This document shows, in pieces, positions 23,112 through 31,382 of a stretch of 40,036 bases of DNA; the stretch's first letter is position 1; the number at the start of each line of letters is the position of its first letter. This stretch comes from RUG14300 sp964561145 (GTDB taxonomy: Bacteria > Bacillota > Clostridia > Christensenellales > CAG-1252). Made by a program: the position numbers and the translations under genes. A model generated the notes under the pieces. The model was not told where the DNA came from. It saw only the letters and a list, made by a program, of their open reading frames with translations, and did not search any database. Location of the stretch: the NCBI GenBank assembly GCA_964561145.1, contig CAZLNZ010000019.1:1-40036 (forward strand), given 5' to 3'.

Positions 23112-23579
23112 ATGGAGCTTTTATTTTTATGTATTGGAAGTGAAAAAATTAGCGGTGATAGCATTGGACCAATTGTCGGAAGTCTATTGAAAAGCAAATA
23201 CAATCTTCCCTTTCCTGTTTTAGGAACAGAGGAAAAACCTGTAAACGGAATAAACCTGCCGCACTATATAAAGAATATAAGAGAATGCTTCCCCAATCAT
23301 AAAATTATAGCAATCGATTCTGCTGTTGGTGATAAAAAGGATTTGTGGACTATTAAATTCAAAAAAGGTGGGGTTGTCGCAGGTGGTGCGGTAAACTCTA
23401 AGAATCCCAGAATCGGAGATATAGGAATTCTTGCTGTTGTCGGTGAAAAAGGCGATGATGTTTTATCAACTCTCCTTCAATCACCTCTTAACAAAGTAGA
23501 AGAGCTTGCAGAAAAAATAGCAAAGTTAATTTACAATGTCTTTACTCCGATAATAAAAAACTCAAGCTATAATCCGTAA
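23112..23579 (+). CDS. yyaC: YyaC-family spore protein (DUF1256)
   Basis: This is a 155-residue cytoplasmic protein of the YyaC/DUF1256 family, distantly related in fold to the hydrogenase-maturation and GPR germination proteases. The signature runs from the start: LLFLCIGSEKISGDSIGPIVG, then VLGTEEKPVNGINL, IIAIDSAVGDKK and the Gly-rich GGVVAGGAVNSKNPRIGD. In spore formers YyaC is expressed during sporulation and its protease role is predicted rather than proven. GGAAAG precedes the ATG. The 3' end overlaps the convergent gene by 13 bases. Its presence suggests an organism with a sporulation ancestry, but one gene does not prove sporulation. Confidence 0.85.
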   Translation: MELLFLCIGSEKISGDSIGPIVGSLLKSKYNLPFPVLGTEEKPVNGINLPHYIKNIRECFPNHKIIAIDSAVGDKKDLWTIKFKKGGVVAGGAVNSKNPRIGDIGILAVVGEKGDDVLSTLLQSPLNKVEELAEKIAKLIYNVFTPIIKNSSYNP

Positions 23580-24097
23580 TTTCCGCTTAAAGGATCTTGA
23601 AAAAGAGCTATTCTTGGCGGGAAAAAAGTAAAGACAATAAAAAGAATGGCTATAATAAAAAGAACAACATTTGAGATGATCTCTCCTCCTTTCTCTCTTT
23701 TTTCCCTCTTAAAACTCAAATACTCGGTATAATATTGAAGAAAACAAGCTATAAAAAAGATTGATATGTTAATAACTCCCAATGAATATCCGAGTATACC
23801 AGTATATGTATATAAAATTGTCGGGATTGTAATTAATCCCATCAAAATACCTTTCAGCTTGATACACCAAAAAGCATCTTTCTTGAAAAAGAAGGATTGA
23901 AATAAAGCAAATATGAACGAAGGAAAGAAGAATATCTTCATGTGTTCCCAGGTAGACTCGTTAACCGCAGAAAAAGGTGCTACCCAGACCCGATACCCAC
24001 TCCACGCATAAAGGAAATGAAGGATTGCACCGAAAATACTCGTAAAAAGGAATCCCGACAATTGCCAGATTAAAAGTGCTTTTTTTCTAGTCTCCAT
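23567..24097 (-). CDS. DUF6512-like integral membrane protein
   Basis: A 176-residue membrane protein with about five hydrophobic helices, beginning METRKKALLIWQLSGFLFTS. The start is taken as the ATG at 24095-24097, with GGTGAA six bases before; a GTG three codons upstream is the alternative. The phrase FSAVNESTWEHMKIFFFPSF after the second helix is distinctive and matches what I recall as the DUF6512 family of Firmicutes. There is no known function. The last codons overlap the convergent yyaC-like gene, and no terminator is visible between the two. Confidence 0.72.
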   Translation of the reverse strand: METRKKALLIWQLSGFLFTSIFGAILHFLYAWSGYRVWVAPFSAVNESTWEHMKIFFFPSFIFALFQSFFFKKDAFWCIKLKGILMGLITIPTILYTYTGILGYSLGVINISIFFIACFLQYYTEYLSFKREKREKGGEIISNVVLFIIAILFIVFTFFPPRIALFQDPLSGNYGL

Positions 24098-24146
24098 TCT
24101 TTTCACCGTATATTATATTTTTCTTTTTATTTTTTTATAATCTCTA

Positions 24147-24175
24147 TTGAAAAAAGAGAACGGACTTGTTATACT
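24147..24175 (+). promoter_or_regulatory. Promoter of the GH3 glycosidase gene
   Basis: TTGAAA (24147-24152), a 17-base spacer and TATACT (24170-24175), 33 bases before the start codon. Confidence 0.7.
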
Positions 24176-24207
24176 TTATAGAAAGAACCGCTTTATCGGA
24201 GGAGTGA

Positions 24208-26616
24208 ATGAGTATAATAAGCAAATTTGTCAATATGTTTTCGTCCACTGCACAAAAAACAGGAATGGGTGAGGATAACCTCTTTGTCGTTTCAAAACAA
24301 ATGAGCGAAGCCGCAAGAGCACTCGCTGCCGAAGGTATTGTACTTCTCAAAAACAACGGAGTACTGCCTATAACGCAAGAAAGGGAGGTTGCCGTTTTCG
24401 GACGTACTCAATATAATTATTTTTGTGTCGGATACGGCTCGGGCGGAGATGTAAATGCTCCCTACAAATCAAGCCTTATAGACGGACTCAATGCTTCGGA
24501 TAATAATATAAAAATAAATAGAAAACTTGAAAAAATCTATATTGACTGGTGTAATAAAAATGTGCCCGACGAAGGTTTTTGGGGACATTGGCCTTACTGT
24601 TTTAAGGAAATGCCTTTAACGGAAGAAATTGTATGTGAAGCAAGAAAAACCTCGGATGTTGCCTTTGTGGTGATAGGTCGCCCTGCAGGTGAAGACAGGG
24701 AACAAAAGCTGGAACCAGACAGCTTTTACCTCAACAGCCAAGAACTTGATATGATAAATAAGGTCGTGAAGGTATTCCAAAGTGTAGTACTTATTTTAGA
24801 CGTCGGCAATATAATCGACTTTGAAACCATTAACTCCTTTGGGGATAAGATATCCGCTATAGTACTCGCCTCTCTTGGAGGAATGGAGGGAGGTTATGCA
24901 CTTTGTGATGTACTCTCCGGTAAAGTCAATCCGTCAGGTCGTCTTGCCGATACCGTTGCTCTTAAGTATCAAAGCTATTCTTCGGCAGATAATTTTGGAA
25001 ATCGTAAGTACAACAATTACGAGGAGGACATATTTGTCGGATACCGCTATTTTGAAAGCTTTGCAAAAAACGAAGTATTATATCCATTCGGTTTCGGATT
25101 ATCCTACACCGACTTCGAACTTCAAGGACAGGTTGTGCGGATAAGCTCGGGCGTGAAAATTTCCGCAATCGTAAAAAATATCGGAAAGAATGCGGGGAAA
25201 GAGGTGATACAGGTTTATGTTAAAGCATCTCGGGGAAAGCTGGTAAAACCTTTCTTGGAGCTTAAAGGCTTCGCAAAAACAAAAACATTACAAGTCGGGG
25301 AAGAGTATGATATAGAAATATCGTTGGACGAATATTCTTTATCTTCCTATGATGACGAAGGGTTAACCGGTCATCTCGCTTGCTGGGTATTAGAGGAAGG
25401 GGATTACGAATTCTTTATCGGTAAAAACGCTCGTGATGTAATATCGTTAGGTGTGATACATTTCGATGAGAAGGTAACCGATGTATGCCATACGGCTTGT
25501 GCTCCGAAAGAATCTATTTCTGTTTTGGAAAACTATGAGAAAACGCCGACCGTCACCTCACAAGACAACACATATATATGGAAATACAGAACAAAGCTCG
25601 CAGCCTCTGATTATCTAAAGGATAGAATCGAAAGAGAACTCCCAAAGGAAATAAAGCCTACAAGGACGAATGTTACATACGACGATGTAAAAGCTGGACG
25701 TGCAAGCTTAGACGAGCTCGTTGCTTTACTATCCGATGAGGAATTGGATTGTCTTTGTCATGGGCACTTAAAAATGAATAGTCCTTTGGGTGCGAAAGGA
25801 AATGCGGGGTCATTCGGAGGAATAAGTGAAAGTCTGCAAAAAAGAGGTATCCCTGCCGCAATAACCACTGACGGACCGAGCGGATTAAGACTCTGCGAAA
25901 AGGCATCTTTATTGCCATCGGGAATGGCAATAGCTTGCTCATGGAATCAAGAGCTTACCGAACAATTATACTCTCTTTTTGCAGTTGAAATGTTAGAAAA
26001 GGGTTCAGACGTGCTTTTGGGACCGGGTATGAATATTCACCGCAATCATCTTTGCGGACGTAACTTTGAATACTTTTCCGAGGATCCAGTGTTATCGGGT
26101 AAAATGGCAAGTGCTGTAGTTAAAGGAATCCAGAGCAAGGGAAAATCTGCTTGTCCGAAGCATTTTGCCTGCAACCATCAGGAGAAATCGAGGAAAAAAA
26201 ACGATGCCAGGCTCAGCGAACGTGCCCTACGTGAAATATATCTCAAGGGTTTTGAAATATGCGTCAAGGAAAGCGATCCCAAATGTATAATGGCATCCTA
26301 TAACAAAATAAACGGAGTGTACTCTTACCATAACTATGACCTCTGCACCGTTATTCTACGCCAAGAATGGGGATATAAGCATTTGGTTATCACAGACTGG
26401 TGGACGAAAAATGCAAAAAATCCCGATTTTAAAGGGGTGGACAACAATGCCTACAGGGTGAGGGCACAAGTAGATGTGCTAATGCCCGGCGGAAATCGAT
26501 TGGGAAAATATGTAAAAAGCCCCTTAAAATCACTTGAAAAGGGAGGCTTAACAAGAGCGGAATTGCAACGCTCTGCTAAAAACGTAATAGCATTCCTTAT
26601 TGAAATAGGAAAATAA
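24208..26616 (+). CDS. Glycoside hydrolase family 3, permuted domain order (beta-glucosidase-like)
   Basis: This is an 802-residue GH3 enzyme whose domains are in the reverse of the common order. Residues about 35-255 are the alpha/beta sandwich usually at the C-terminus (LAAEGIVLLKNNGVLPI, VVIGRPAGEDRE). Residues about 270-415 are the fibronectin-like domain (YPFGFGLSYTDFEL, then VQVYV). Residues about 495-790 are the catalytic TIM barrel: TTDGPSGLR, LLGPGMNIHRNHLCGRNFEYFSEDP, KHFACNHQE, and the nucleophile Asp in VITDWW near 731. The order matches that reported for the Ruminococcus albus beta-glucosidase type. It has no signal peptide, so it acts inside the cell, probably on imported beta-linked oligosaccharides. 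GGAGGAG precedes ATG 24208. A phosphoesterase lipoprotein gene follows 33 bases downstream. Confidence 0.9.
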   Translation: MSIISKFVNMFSSTAQKTGMGEDNLFVVSKQMSEAARALAAEGIVLLKNNGVLPITQEREVAVFGRTQYNYFCVGYGSGGDVNAPYKSSLIDGLNASDNNIKINRKLEKIYIDWCNKNVPDEGFWGHWPYCFKEMPLTEEIVCEARKTSDVAFVVIGRPAGEDREQKLEPDSFYLNSQELDMINKVVKVFQSVVLILDVGNIIDFETINSFGDKISAIVLASLGGMEGGYALCDVLSGKVNPSGRLADTVALKYQSYSSADNFGNRKYNNYEEDIFVGYRYFESFAKNEVLYPFGFGLSYTDFELQGQVVRISSGVKISAIVKNIGKNAGKEVIQVYVKASRGKLVKPFLELKGFAKTKTLQVGEEYDIEISLDEYSLSSYDDEGLTGHLACWVLEEGDYEFFIGKNARDVISLGVIHFDEKVTDVCHTACAPKESISVLENYEKTPTVTSQDNTYIWKYRTKLAASDYLKDRIERELPKEIKPTRTNVTYDDVKAGRASLDELVALLSDEELDCLCHGHLKMNSPLGAKGNAGSFGGISESLQKRGIPAAITTDGPSGLRLCEKASLLPSGMAIACSWNQELTEQLYSLFAVEMLEKGSDVLLGPGMNIHRNHLCGRNFEYFSEDPVLSGKMASAVVKGIQSKGKSACPKHFACNHQEKSRKKNDARLSERALREIYLKGFEICVKESDPKCIMASYNKINGVYSYHNYDLCTVILRQEWGYKHLVITDWWTKNAKNPDFKGVDNNAYRVRAQVDVLMPGGNRLGKYVKSPLKSLEKGGLTRAELQRSAKNVIAFLIEIGK

Positions 26617-26649
26617 AAGAATCTTTTACATTGATTACGGAGTATCTTT

Positions 26650-27990
26650 ATGAAGCTTAAAAGCAAAGTATTAATTGTACTACTTATCATATGCATTTTT
26701 GCAGCATCGTTAATTGTCCTTCAAGGATGTCAAGGGGCAAAGAAAAGCTTTTATAAAGCAAACGCTCATAAGGACGGTTATGCTACCGTTTATGTACCCG
26801 AGGGCGAGGACTTTAGAATCCTTCTCTTCTCCGATCCGCAGGTTGACTCAACGGAGAAATATAAAAATGTAGGTTCGACGGGAAATGAAAAAACCTATCA
26901 GTTTATAAAGGATATGACACTTACCGTAAAACCTAACCTCGTTATTATCAACGGGGATCTTGTAATGCACGACGAGTATACCTCCTCTACATTCTATTAT
27001 AAACGATATGCGGAAATTTTCGAGGAGCTTAAAATACCTTGGAGCTTTACATTCGGGAATCATGATCTTGACGAAAAGTATGTCGACCGGGATGCAGAGG
27101 CTGAGGAGGAAAGCGGTCAATGTACTAAACAGGTATTGATAGATTTTCTAGACAAAGAATACAAGTATTGCCTTATCAATTCCGATAATCAATCCACGGG
27201 AGCAGGAAATCATACAATTAATATAAGAGACTCAAAAGGAAATCTCATTTATTCGTTATTTTTATTCGACTGCGAATATAATGAAAGAACTCTCTACTAT
27301 AATAAAATTCCCACCGCAGAACAGATAAGCTGGTATAGAACCACCGTTAACACGCTATCAGATAAAGAATATGGAAAAAATAGAGATGCGGATACCGTTA
27401 TCAAATCAATGATCTTCAATCACGTCGGAGTACCGGAGTTTTATAAGGCTTGGGAACTTGCTTGGAATGACGGAACTCCTACCGAGGATTATTATTACGG
27501 CAGTCTGCTAGAGGGTGATTACACCCATAATAACGATGGTGTTCCGGAAAACGAACAGCTTTTCAATGTGGCGAAGGAGCTACAAAGCACAACGGCTATT
27601 TTTATGGCACATCACCACGATAACGATATGTCTGTAAACTACGAGGGCATCCGCCTAACATTTGGTCAGCATTCCGGGTACTCCCACTATTACCGCACGA
27701 CACAAGAATTTGCCTCCTCGATTCTACCGAATAAAACTGATCTCAAGGATTGGAGAGATATTAGTTTTGAACTTTTAGATAACTACGGAGACCAAAGGGG
27801 CGGTACCGGAATCACTATAACTGAAATTGGAGATTTTGACGTTCAACCACTGTACGCAAGAGAGACATTAAGTAATTTCAAAGAAGAATACTATATAGAT
27901 TATGATGCTCTTGCCGCCGCCCTTGATAATAATGAAAATTACAAAGGTACCGTTAAAAGAGGAGAATATAGAAAATGGCAAATAGAATAA
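26650..27990 (+). CDS. Calcineurin-like metallophosphoesterase lipoprotein
   Basis: A 446-residue exported phosphoesterase. The signal peptide ends in the lipobox LQGC near residue 27. The dinuclear-metal motifs of the family are in order: RILLFSDPQVD (D...), VIINGDLVMHDE (GDxx), FTFGNHDLDE (GNHD), IFNHVGVPEF (H), and MAHHHDNDM near residue 320 in place of the usual GHxH. It resembles the purple-acid-phosphatase/Icc-like group acting on phosphate esters outside the membrane; the substrate is not identifiable. The gene follows GH3 at 33 bases with a GGAG site, so it is likely co-transcribed. No terminator is seen before the LysR promoter. Confidence 0.85.
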   Translation: MKLKSKVLIVLLIICIFAASLIVLQGCQGAKKSFYKANAHKDGYATVYVPEGEDFRILLFSDPQVDSTEKYKNVGSTGNEKTYQFIKDMTLTVKPNLVIINGDLVMHDEYTSSTFYYKRYAEIFEELKIPWSFTFGNHDLDEKYVDRDAEAEEESGQCTKQVLIDFLDKEYKYCLINSDNQSTGAGNHTINIRDSKGNLIYSLFLFDCEYNERTLYYNKIPTAEQISWYRTTVNTLSDKEYGKNRDADTVIKSMIFNHVGVPEFYKAWELAWNDGTPTEDYYYGSLLEGDYTHNNDGVPENEQLFNVAKELQSTTAIFMAHHHDNDMSVNYEGIRLTFGQHSGYSHYYRTTQEFASSILPNKTDLKDWRDISFELLDNYGDQRGGTGITITEIGDFDVQPLYARETLSNFKEEYYIDYDALAAALDNNENYKGTVKRGEYRKWQIE

Positions 27991-28069
27991 TTCGCACTAC
28001 TACTCCTATTTCTTAACAGGAAATCCTTAATAGCACTATTTGAGATAATCGGTTATGAATGTTATTTCG

Positions 28070-28098
28070 TTGTAAATATTCCGCATACGTGCTATAAT
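28070..28098 (+). promoter_or_regulatory. Promoter of the LysR gene
   Basis: TTGTAA (28070-28075), a 17-base spacer and TATAAT (28093-28098), 28 bases before the start codon. Confidence 0.7.
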
Positions 28099-28126
28099 AT
28101 CATTATCTTATTTTTGGAGAATTACT

Positions 28127-29050
28127 ATGAATGTGCTTTTTCTAAAATACGCCGTAGAAATCGCAAAAGCGGGATCGATATCCAAAGCCGCAGAAAATCT
28201 CTGCGTATCACAGCCCAATTTGTCAAGAGCAATCAAGGAACTTGAAAAAGAGCTGAATATCGAGATTTTTGAACGTAACGCAAAGGGAATGTCCTTAACC
28301 CCCGATGGAGAAAAGCTTGTATCCTACGGAAAAAAAGTTTTGGAAGAGCTCGATTATATAGAACGTACCATTAAAAACGGTGGACAAGAAAAGAAGCTAT
28401 TTTCCATATCGGTTCCTCGCGCAAGCTATATAGGAGATGCCATCGCTCACTTTTCGCTTACGCTAAAAAAAGAAGACAGTATCGAGTTGCTATATGAGGA
28501 AACCAATGCCTCAAAAACAATAAAAAGTGTCATTGACGGAAGCTATAGACTGGGAATAATCCGCTACGCCGCAACGCATGACAGGTATTATAAAGAGCTG
28601 TTAGAGGAAAAAGGACTGGTCGGAGAGGTTATTACCGAGTTCTTCTATACCTTGCTAATGAATAAAAACAATCCTATGTCAGAGCTTGATGAAATATTAT
28701 ACAGCGATTTGGAAAATTACATTGAGATATCACATGCCGACCCATCCGTTCCCTCACAATCTATCGCAACCGCAAGAAAAGAAGAGCTTCCCGACAATGT
28801 GAAAAGAAGGATTTTCGTATTTGAACGTGCTAGTCAGTATGAAATACTTTCATTGAATGATGAAACATTTATGTGGGTATCCCCTATATCAAAGGATATA
28901 TTGACAAGATACAATCTTGTAGAACGCAAATGTATTGAAAATACTAAGGTGTACAAGGATATTTTAATACATAGAAAAGATTATAAGCTTTCAAAGTTAG
29001 ACAATATATTTATTTCAGAACTTTGCAATGCTAAAAGAAATATTTTTTAG
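28127..29050 (+). CDS. LysR-family transcriptional regulator
   Basis: A 307-residue LysR regulator. The N-terminal helix-turn-helix is textbook: FLKYAVEIAKAGSISKAAENL, then CVSQPNLSRAIKELEKELNI and IFERNAKGMSLTPDGEKLV. A linker helix and a periplasmic-binding-type effector domain follow (about residues 90-300). TTGGAGAA precedes ATG 28127. The gene ends only three bases before a YfcE-type phosphodiesterase gene on the same strand, so they share a transcript. LysR proteins usually control a divergent neighbour, but here none exists, so the target is unknown. The effector is also unknown. Confidence 0.9.
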   Translation: MNVLFLKYAVEIAKAGSISKAAENLCVSQPNLSRAIKELEKELNIEIFERNAKGMSLTPDGEKLVSYGKKVLEELDYIERTIKNGGQEKKLFSISVPRASYIGDAIAHFSLTLKKEDSIELLYEETNASKTIKSVIDGSYRLGIIRYAATHDRYYKELLEEKGLVGEVITEFFYTLLMNKNNPMSELDEILYSDLENYIEISHADPSVPSQSIATARKEELPDNVKRRIFVFERASQYEILSLNDETFMWVSPISKDILTRYNLVERKCIENTKVYKDILIHRKDYKLSKLDNIFISELCNAKRNIF

Positions 29051-29053
29051 GTT

Positions 29054-29599
29054 ATGAAATTATTATTCGCATCAGATATACACGGATCGGAATTATACCT
29101 TTCCCGACTTATAGAAAGATACAAAGAAGAGGGTGCAGACAAGCTAATTCTTCTCGGAGATCTTTTATATCACGGACCTAGAAATAATCTTCCGGAGGGA
29201 TATAATCCAAAAGCTGTGTTTAAAATATTGAACGAGCTTAAAAAAGATATTTTAGCCGTAAGAGGCAATTGTGAGGCGGAAGTCGATCAAATGGTGTTGG
29301 AGTTTCCGGTTCTTGCCGATTATGCAACTCTTTTTGTAGACGGCAAAGAGATTATGCTAACCCACGGTTCAACATTCAATCCTCAAAGCCCCCTTCCGTT
29401 AAGTAGTGGTTCTATAGTAATGTATGGTCATACCCATATTCCGTCAAAAACAGTGGTTGACGGTGTTTATTATCTAAATGTCGGCAGCATTTCCCTCCCG
29501 AAGAATAATTCTCCAAGAAGTTATGTCGTATATGAAAACGGCACCTTTTATTGGAAATCACTCCTTGACGGTGCCGTGTTTGATGAATTATCGGTTTAG
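29054..29599 (+). CDS. yfcE: YfcE/MJ0936-family phosphodiesterase
   Basis: A 181-residue cytoplasmic metallophosphoesterase of the YfcE family. Motifs are in order: FASDIHGSELY (DxH), LILLGDLLYHGPR (GD), VRGNCEAEVD (GNC, standing for GNHD as is normal in YfcE), MLTHGSTF (H) and VMYGHTHIP (GHTH). E. coli YfcE hydrolyses phosphodiester test substrates with manganese, and its natural role is unknown. The gene starts three bases after the LysR stop with only a weak AGG, implying translational coupling. A strong terminator follows at 29668-29702. Confidence 0.88.
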   Translation: MKLLFASDIHGSELYLSRLIERYKEEGADKLILLGDLLYHGPRNNLPEGYNPKAVFKILNELKKDILAVRGNCEAEVDQMVLEFPVLADYATLFVDGKEIMLTHGSTFNPQSPLPLSSGSIVMYGHTHIPSKTVVDGVYYLNVGSISLPKNNSPRSYVVYENGTFYWKSLLDGAVFDELSV

Positions 29600-29667
29600 A
29601 ATCCGCAAGTTTTTGGGATACATTACAAATTAATCAACTGTAATTTTTGAGATTAACGGATTCATCT

Positions 29668-29702
29668 TCCTTAGTTGAAACTATCAGCTAAGGAGTTTTT
29701 TT
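29668..29702 (+). terminator. Terminator of the LysR-yfcE operon
   Basis: TCCTTAGTTGA (29668-29678) pairs with TCAGCTAAGGA (29684-29694), an 11-bp stem with one G-U pair, and GTTTTTTT follows. Confidence 0.9.
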
Positions 29703-29724
29703 ATATTACCGAGAAACCATTAAG

Positions 29725-30747
29725 CTATAGGTCTATGACACAAAATGTAACGCCGCCGTGATTAACGAATGTAATGTGTATAGTGTTTGCAATCATCGTT
29801 GAAAGGAGGGAAGATGTTGAATTCCTTATAGTTATACTCAAAGAATCGCCTTGCTTTTGAACATCATAAAATCCGCTCGCAAGATAGAATTCTTCAAAAT
29901 CCTCCAAAGCGGTCGATATCGAATTATATACCATAAGCTCTTGTCCGCATAATATACGAAAATTGTCCTTTCTGCTTCCGGCAATAAATGGAAAAGGAAG
30001 TAAAAAATATCCATTCGTATCCTCGCTTAGATAAAGCTCGTAGGTCATATCGGTAATTTCCACTCCGGTTTGCGTAATACCTAAATGAAAAATATCTGAA
30101 TAACCCTCTTCGTTCTTGAAGAAAAAAGTAAAACCGTCTAAATCGTTATCGATGTAGATTTCCGCACCCGACTCTAGTATGTCTTTTTTTACATCGTTAA
30201 AGAGTTCTGCAGAGCTTTTGCCTTTCTTTTGAATGGGCAGCATACCAAACGCAAGCATATCTCCTTCGTTGATTCTTACTTTTTGAGAAAGCCGTACTAT
30301 ATGTTGTTCACCACCGTTCAACGACATAAGGGCGATTTGCTTTGTTTTTGTCATGCCGTCTGTCGGAGTAAAGGCAATTCCGAAACACACCGATAATACA
30401 ACAGCTATTACTATAACTAACGACGTTATCGTAAAAGAAATCGCCTTAACTCTAGAGGTTCTTCTTTTGATTTCCGCCGCCGATACTTCAATGGTCGCTA
30501 CAACGCCTGCATCGACCTCGTGAATAACAACCTCTTCATGTCTTTTTCCTTCAACAAGTTCCGAGATACTTATTTCCAAACATTCGGATAAAGGTTGTAA
30601 TAATGAAATATCGGGGAAAGATAATCCCCTTTCCCACTTGCTTACAGCTTTGTCTGTAACACCAAGCTTATCCGCAAGGTCCGCTTGAGTCATTTTTTTA
30701 GTTTTGCGTGCTCTCACAATGATTTTTCCTGTTTCTTGAATGTTCAT
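29725..30747 (-). CDS. Membrane-bound XRE-family regulator
   Basis: A 340-residue protein. Residues about 3-60 are an XRE/Cro helix-turn-helix (ARKTKKMTQADLADKLGVTDKAVSKWERGLSFPDI). A linker and a single transmembrane helix follow (about 93-118, AISFTITSLVIVIAVVLSVCF), then an extracytoplasmic part of about 220 residues with no recognised fold. The start is taken at the ATG at 30745-30747 behind AAGGAGG; a longer frame begins eight codons earlier without a ribosome site. HTH proteins tethered by one helix may sense surface signals, but the partner is unknown. It has a consensus promoter at 30770-30797, overlapping the upstream alternative start. Confidence 0.82.
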   Translation of the reverse strand: MNIQETGKIIVRARKTKKMTQADLADKLGVTDKAVSKWERGLSFPDISLLQPLSECLEISISELVEGKRHEEVVIHEVDAGVVATIEVSAAEIKRRTSRVKAISFTITSLVIVIAVVLSVCFGIAFTPTDGMTKTKQIALMSLNGGEQHIVRLSQKVRINEGDMLAFGMLPIQKKGKSSAELFNDVKKDILESGAEIYIDNDLDGFTFFFKNEEGYSDIFHLGITQTGVEITDMTYELYLSEDTNGYFLLPFPFIAGSRKDNFRILCGQELMVYNSISTALEDFEEFYLASGFYDVQKQGDSLSITIRNSTSSLLSTMIANTIHITFVNHGGVTFCVIDL

Positions 30748-30769
30748 AACGTGCCTCCTTTTTTTCTTC

Positions 30770-30797
30770 ATTGTATCACAACGAAATCATTTGTCAA
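30770..30797 (-). promoter_or_regulatory. Promoter of the membrane XRE gene
   Basis: TTGACA (30792-30797), a 16-base spacer and TACAAT (30770-30775) on the minus strand. Because it lies over the longer in-frame start, it supports the shorter start at 30747. Confidence 0.75.
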
Positions 30798-31042
30798 TCG
30801 ACTGTTGGTAGAGTGCTTATTAATAGTTTTTTTAATACTTTATGCCAAGTTACCTTGGCTACAATACCTCAGACTTGTCCCTGCGTTGCAACCCATCTTC
30901 CCCCTTATATAGATAAGCCTATTTCAGAGGATACTATTAATCGGAATATTGTACAGTAATGAATACTGATAATTTATCAAGTCCTCGCATTGCTTTGCAC
31001 AAGGCAGTCTTTTTGCGGATTTGTTTGATGATTTATTAAAAT
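30798..31042. other. Intergenic region without a recognised gene
   Basis: I see no credible open frame, RNA gene or terminator in this stretch between the XRE promoter and the gene scrap that follows. Confidence 0.4.
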
Positions 31043-31045
31043 TCC

Positions 31046-31275
31046 TTATAAAGTCTCTGCGTAAAATGTCATATTCGAAAGGAGAAGCCCGAAGTCGAAC
31101 CCCATCGGACGATACATTTCTGTCGGTATCTCATCTTTGCAAATAATAGACGACATATCGCTTAGGTCATACTTCAACATCGGTATCTTCCATTGGATTG
31201 CTCGAAGCATTTTCAGGGGATTCTTATACACCGATTTTTTATCCTTAAATCTATAGATGAATAAATATTAAGAAT
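31046..31275 (-). pseudogene. Possible gene scrap without start codon
   Basis: An open minus-strand frame of about 75 codons, bounded upstream by a stop, ends in TAA near 31046. It reads like real protein (FKDKKSVYKNPLKMLRAI, then FDFGLLLSNMTFYAETL) but has no ATG with a ribosome site near its beginning, only an internal GTG at 31231. I do not recognise the family. It may be the tail of a gene lost by deletion, or a chance frame. Confidence 0.25.
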
Positions 31276-31322
31276 TTATAAGCATTCACTACCGTCTTTT
31301 TTTTATTTGGTCCCCTAAACAC

Positions 31323-31351
31323 TTGCGAAATCGAGGGATAAAATGTATAAT
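31323..31351 (+). promoter_or_regulatory. Promoter of the thioredoxin-domain lipoprotein gene
   Basis: TTGCGA (31323-31328), a 17-base spacer and TATAAT (31346-31351), 32 bases before the start. Confidence 0.65.
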
Positions 31352-31382
31352 TATAAATAAACTATTAATCAAGGAGCTCATT

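Noticed and set aside
23112..23579. Hydrogenase maturation protease
   Set aside because: The start (IGSEKISGDSIGP) and length resemble that fold, but the Gly-rich GGVVAGGAVNSKNP segment and the absence of hydrogenase genes fit the YyaC/DUF1256 family.
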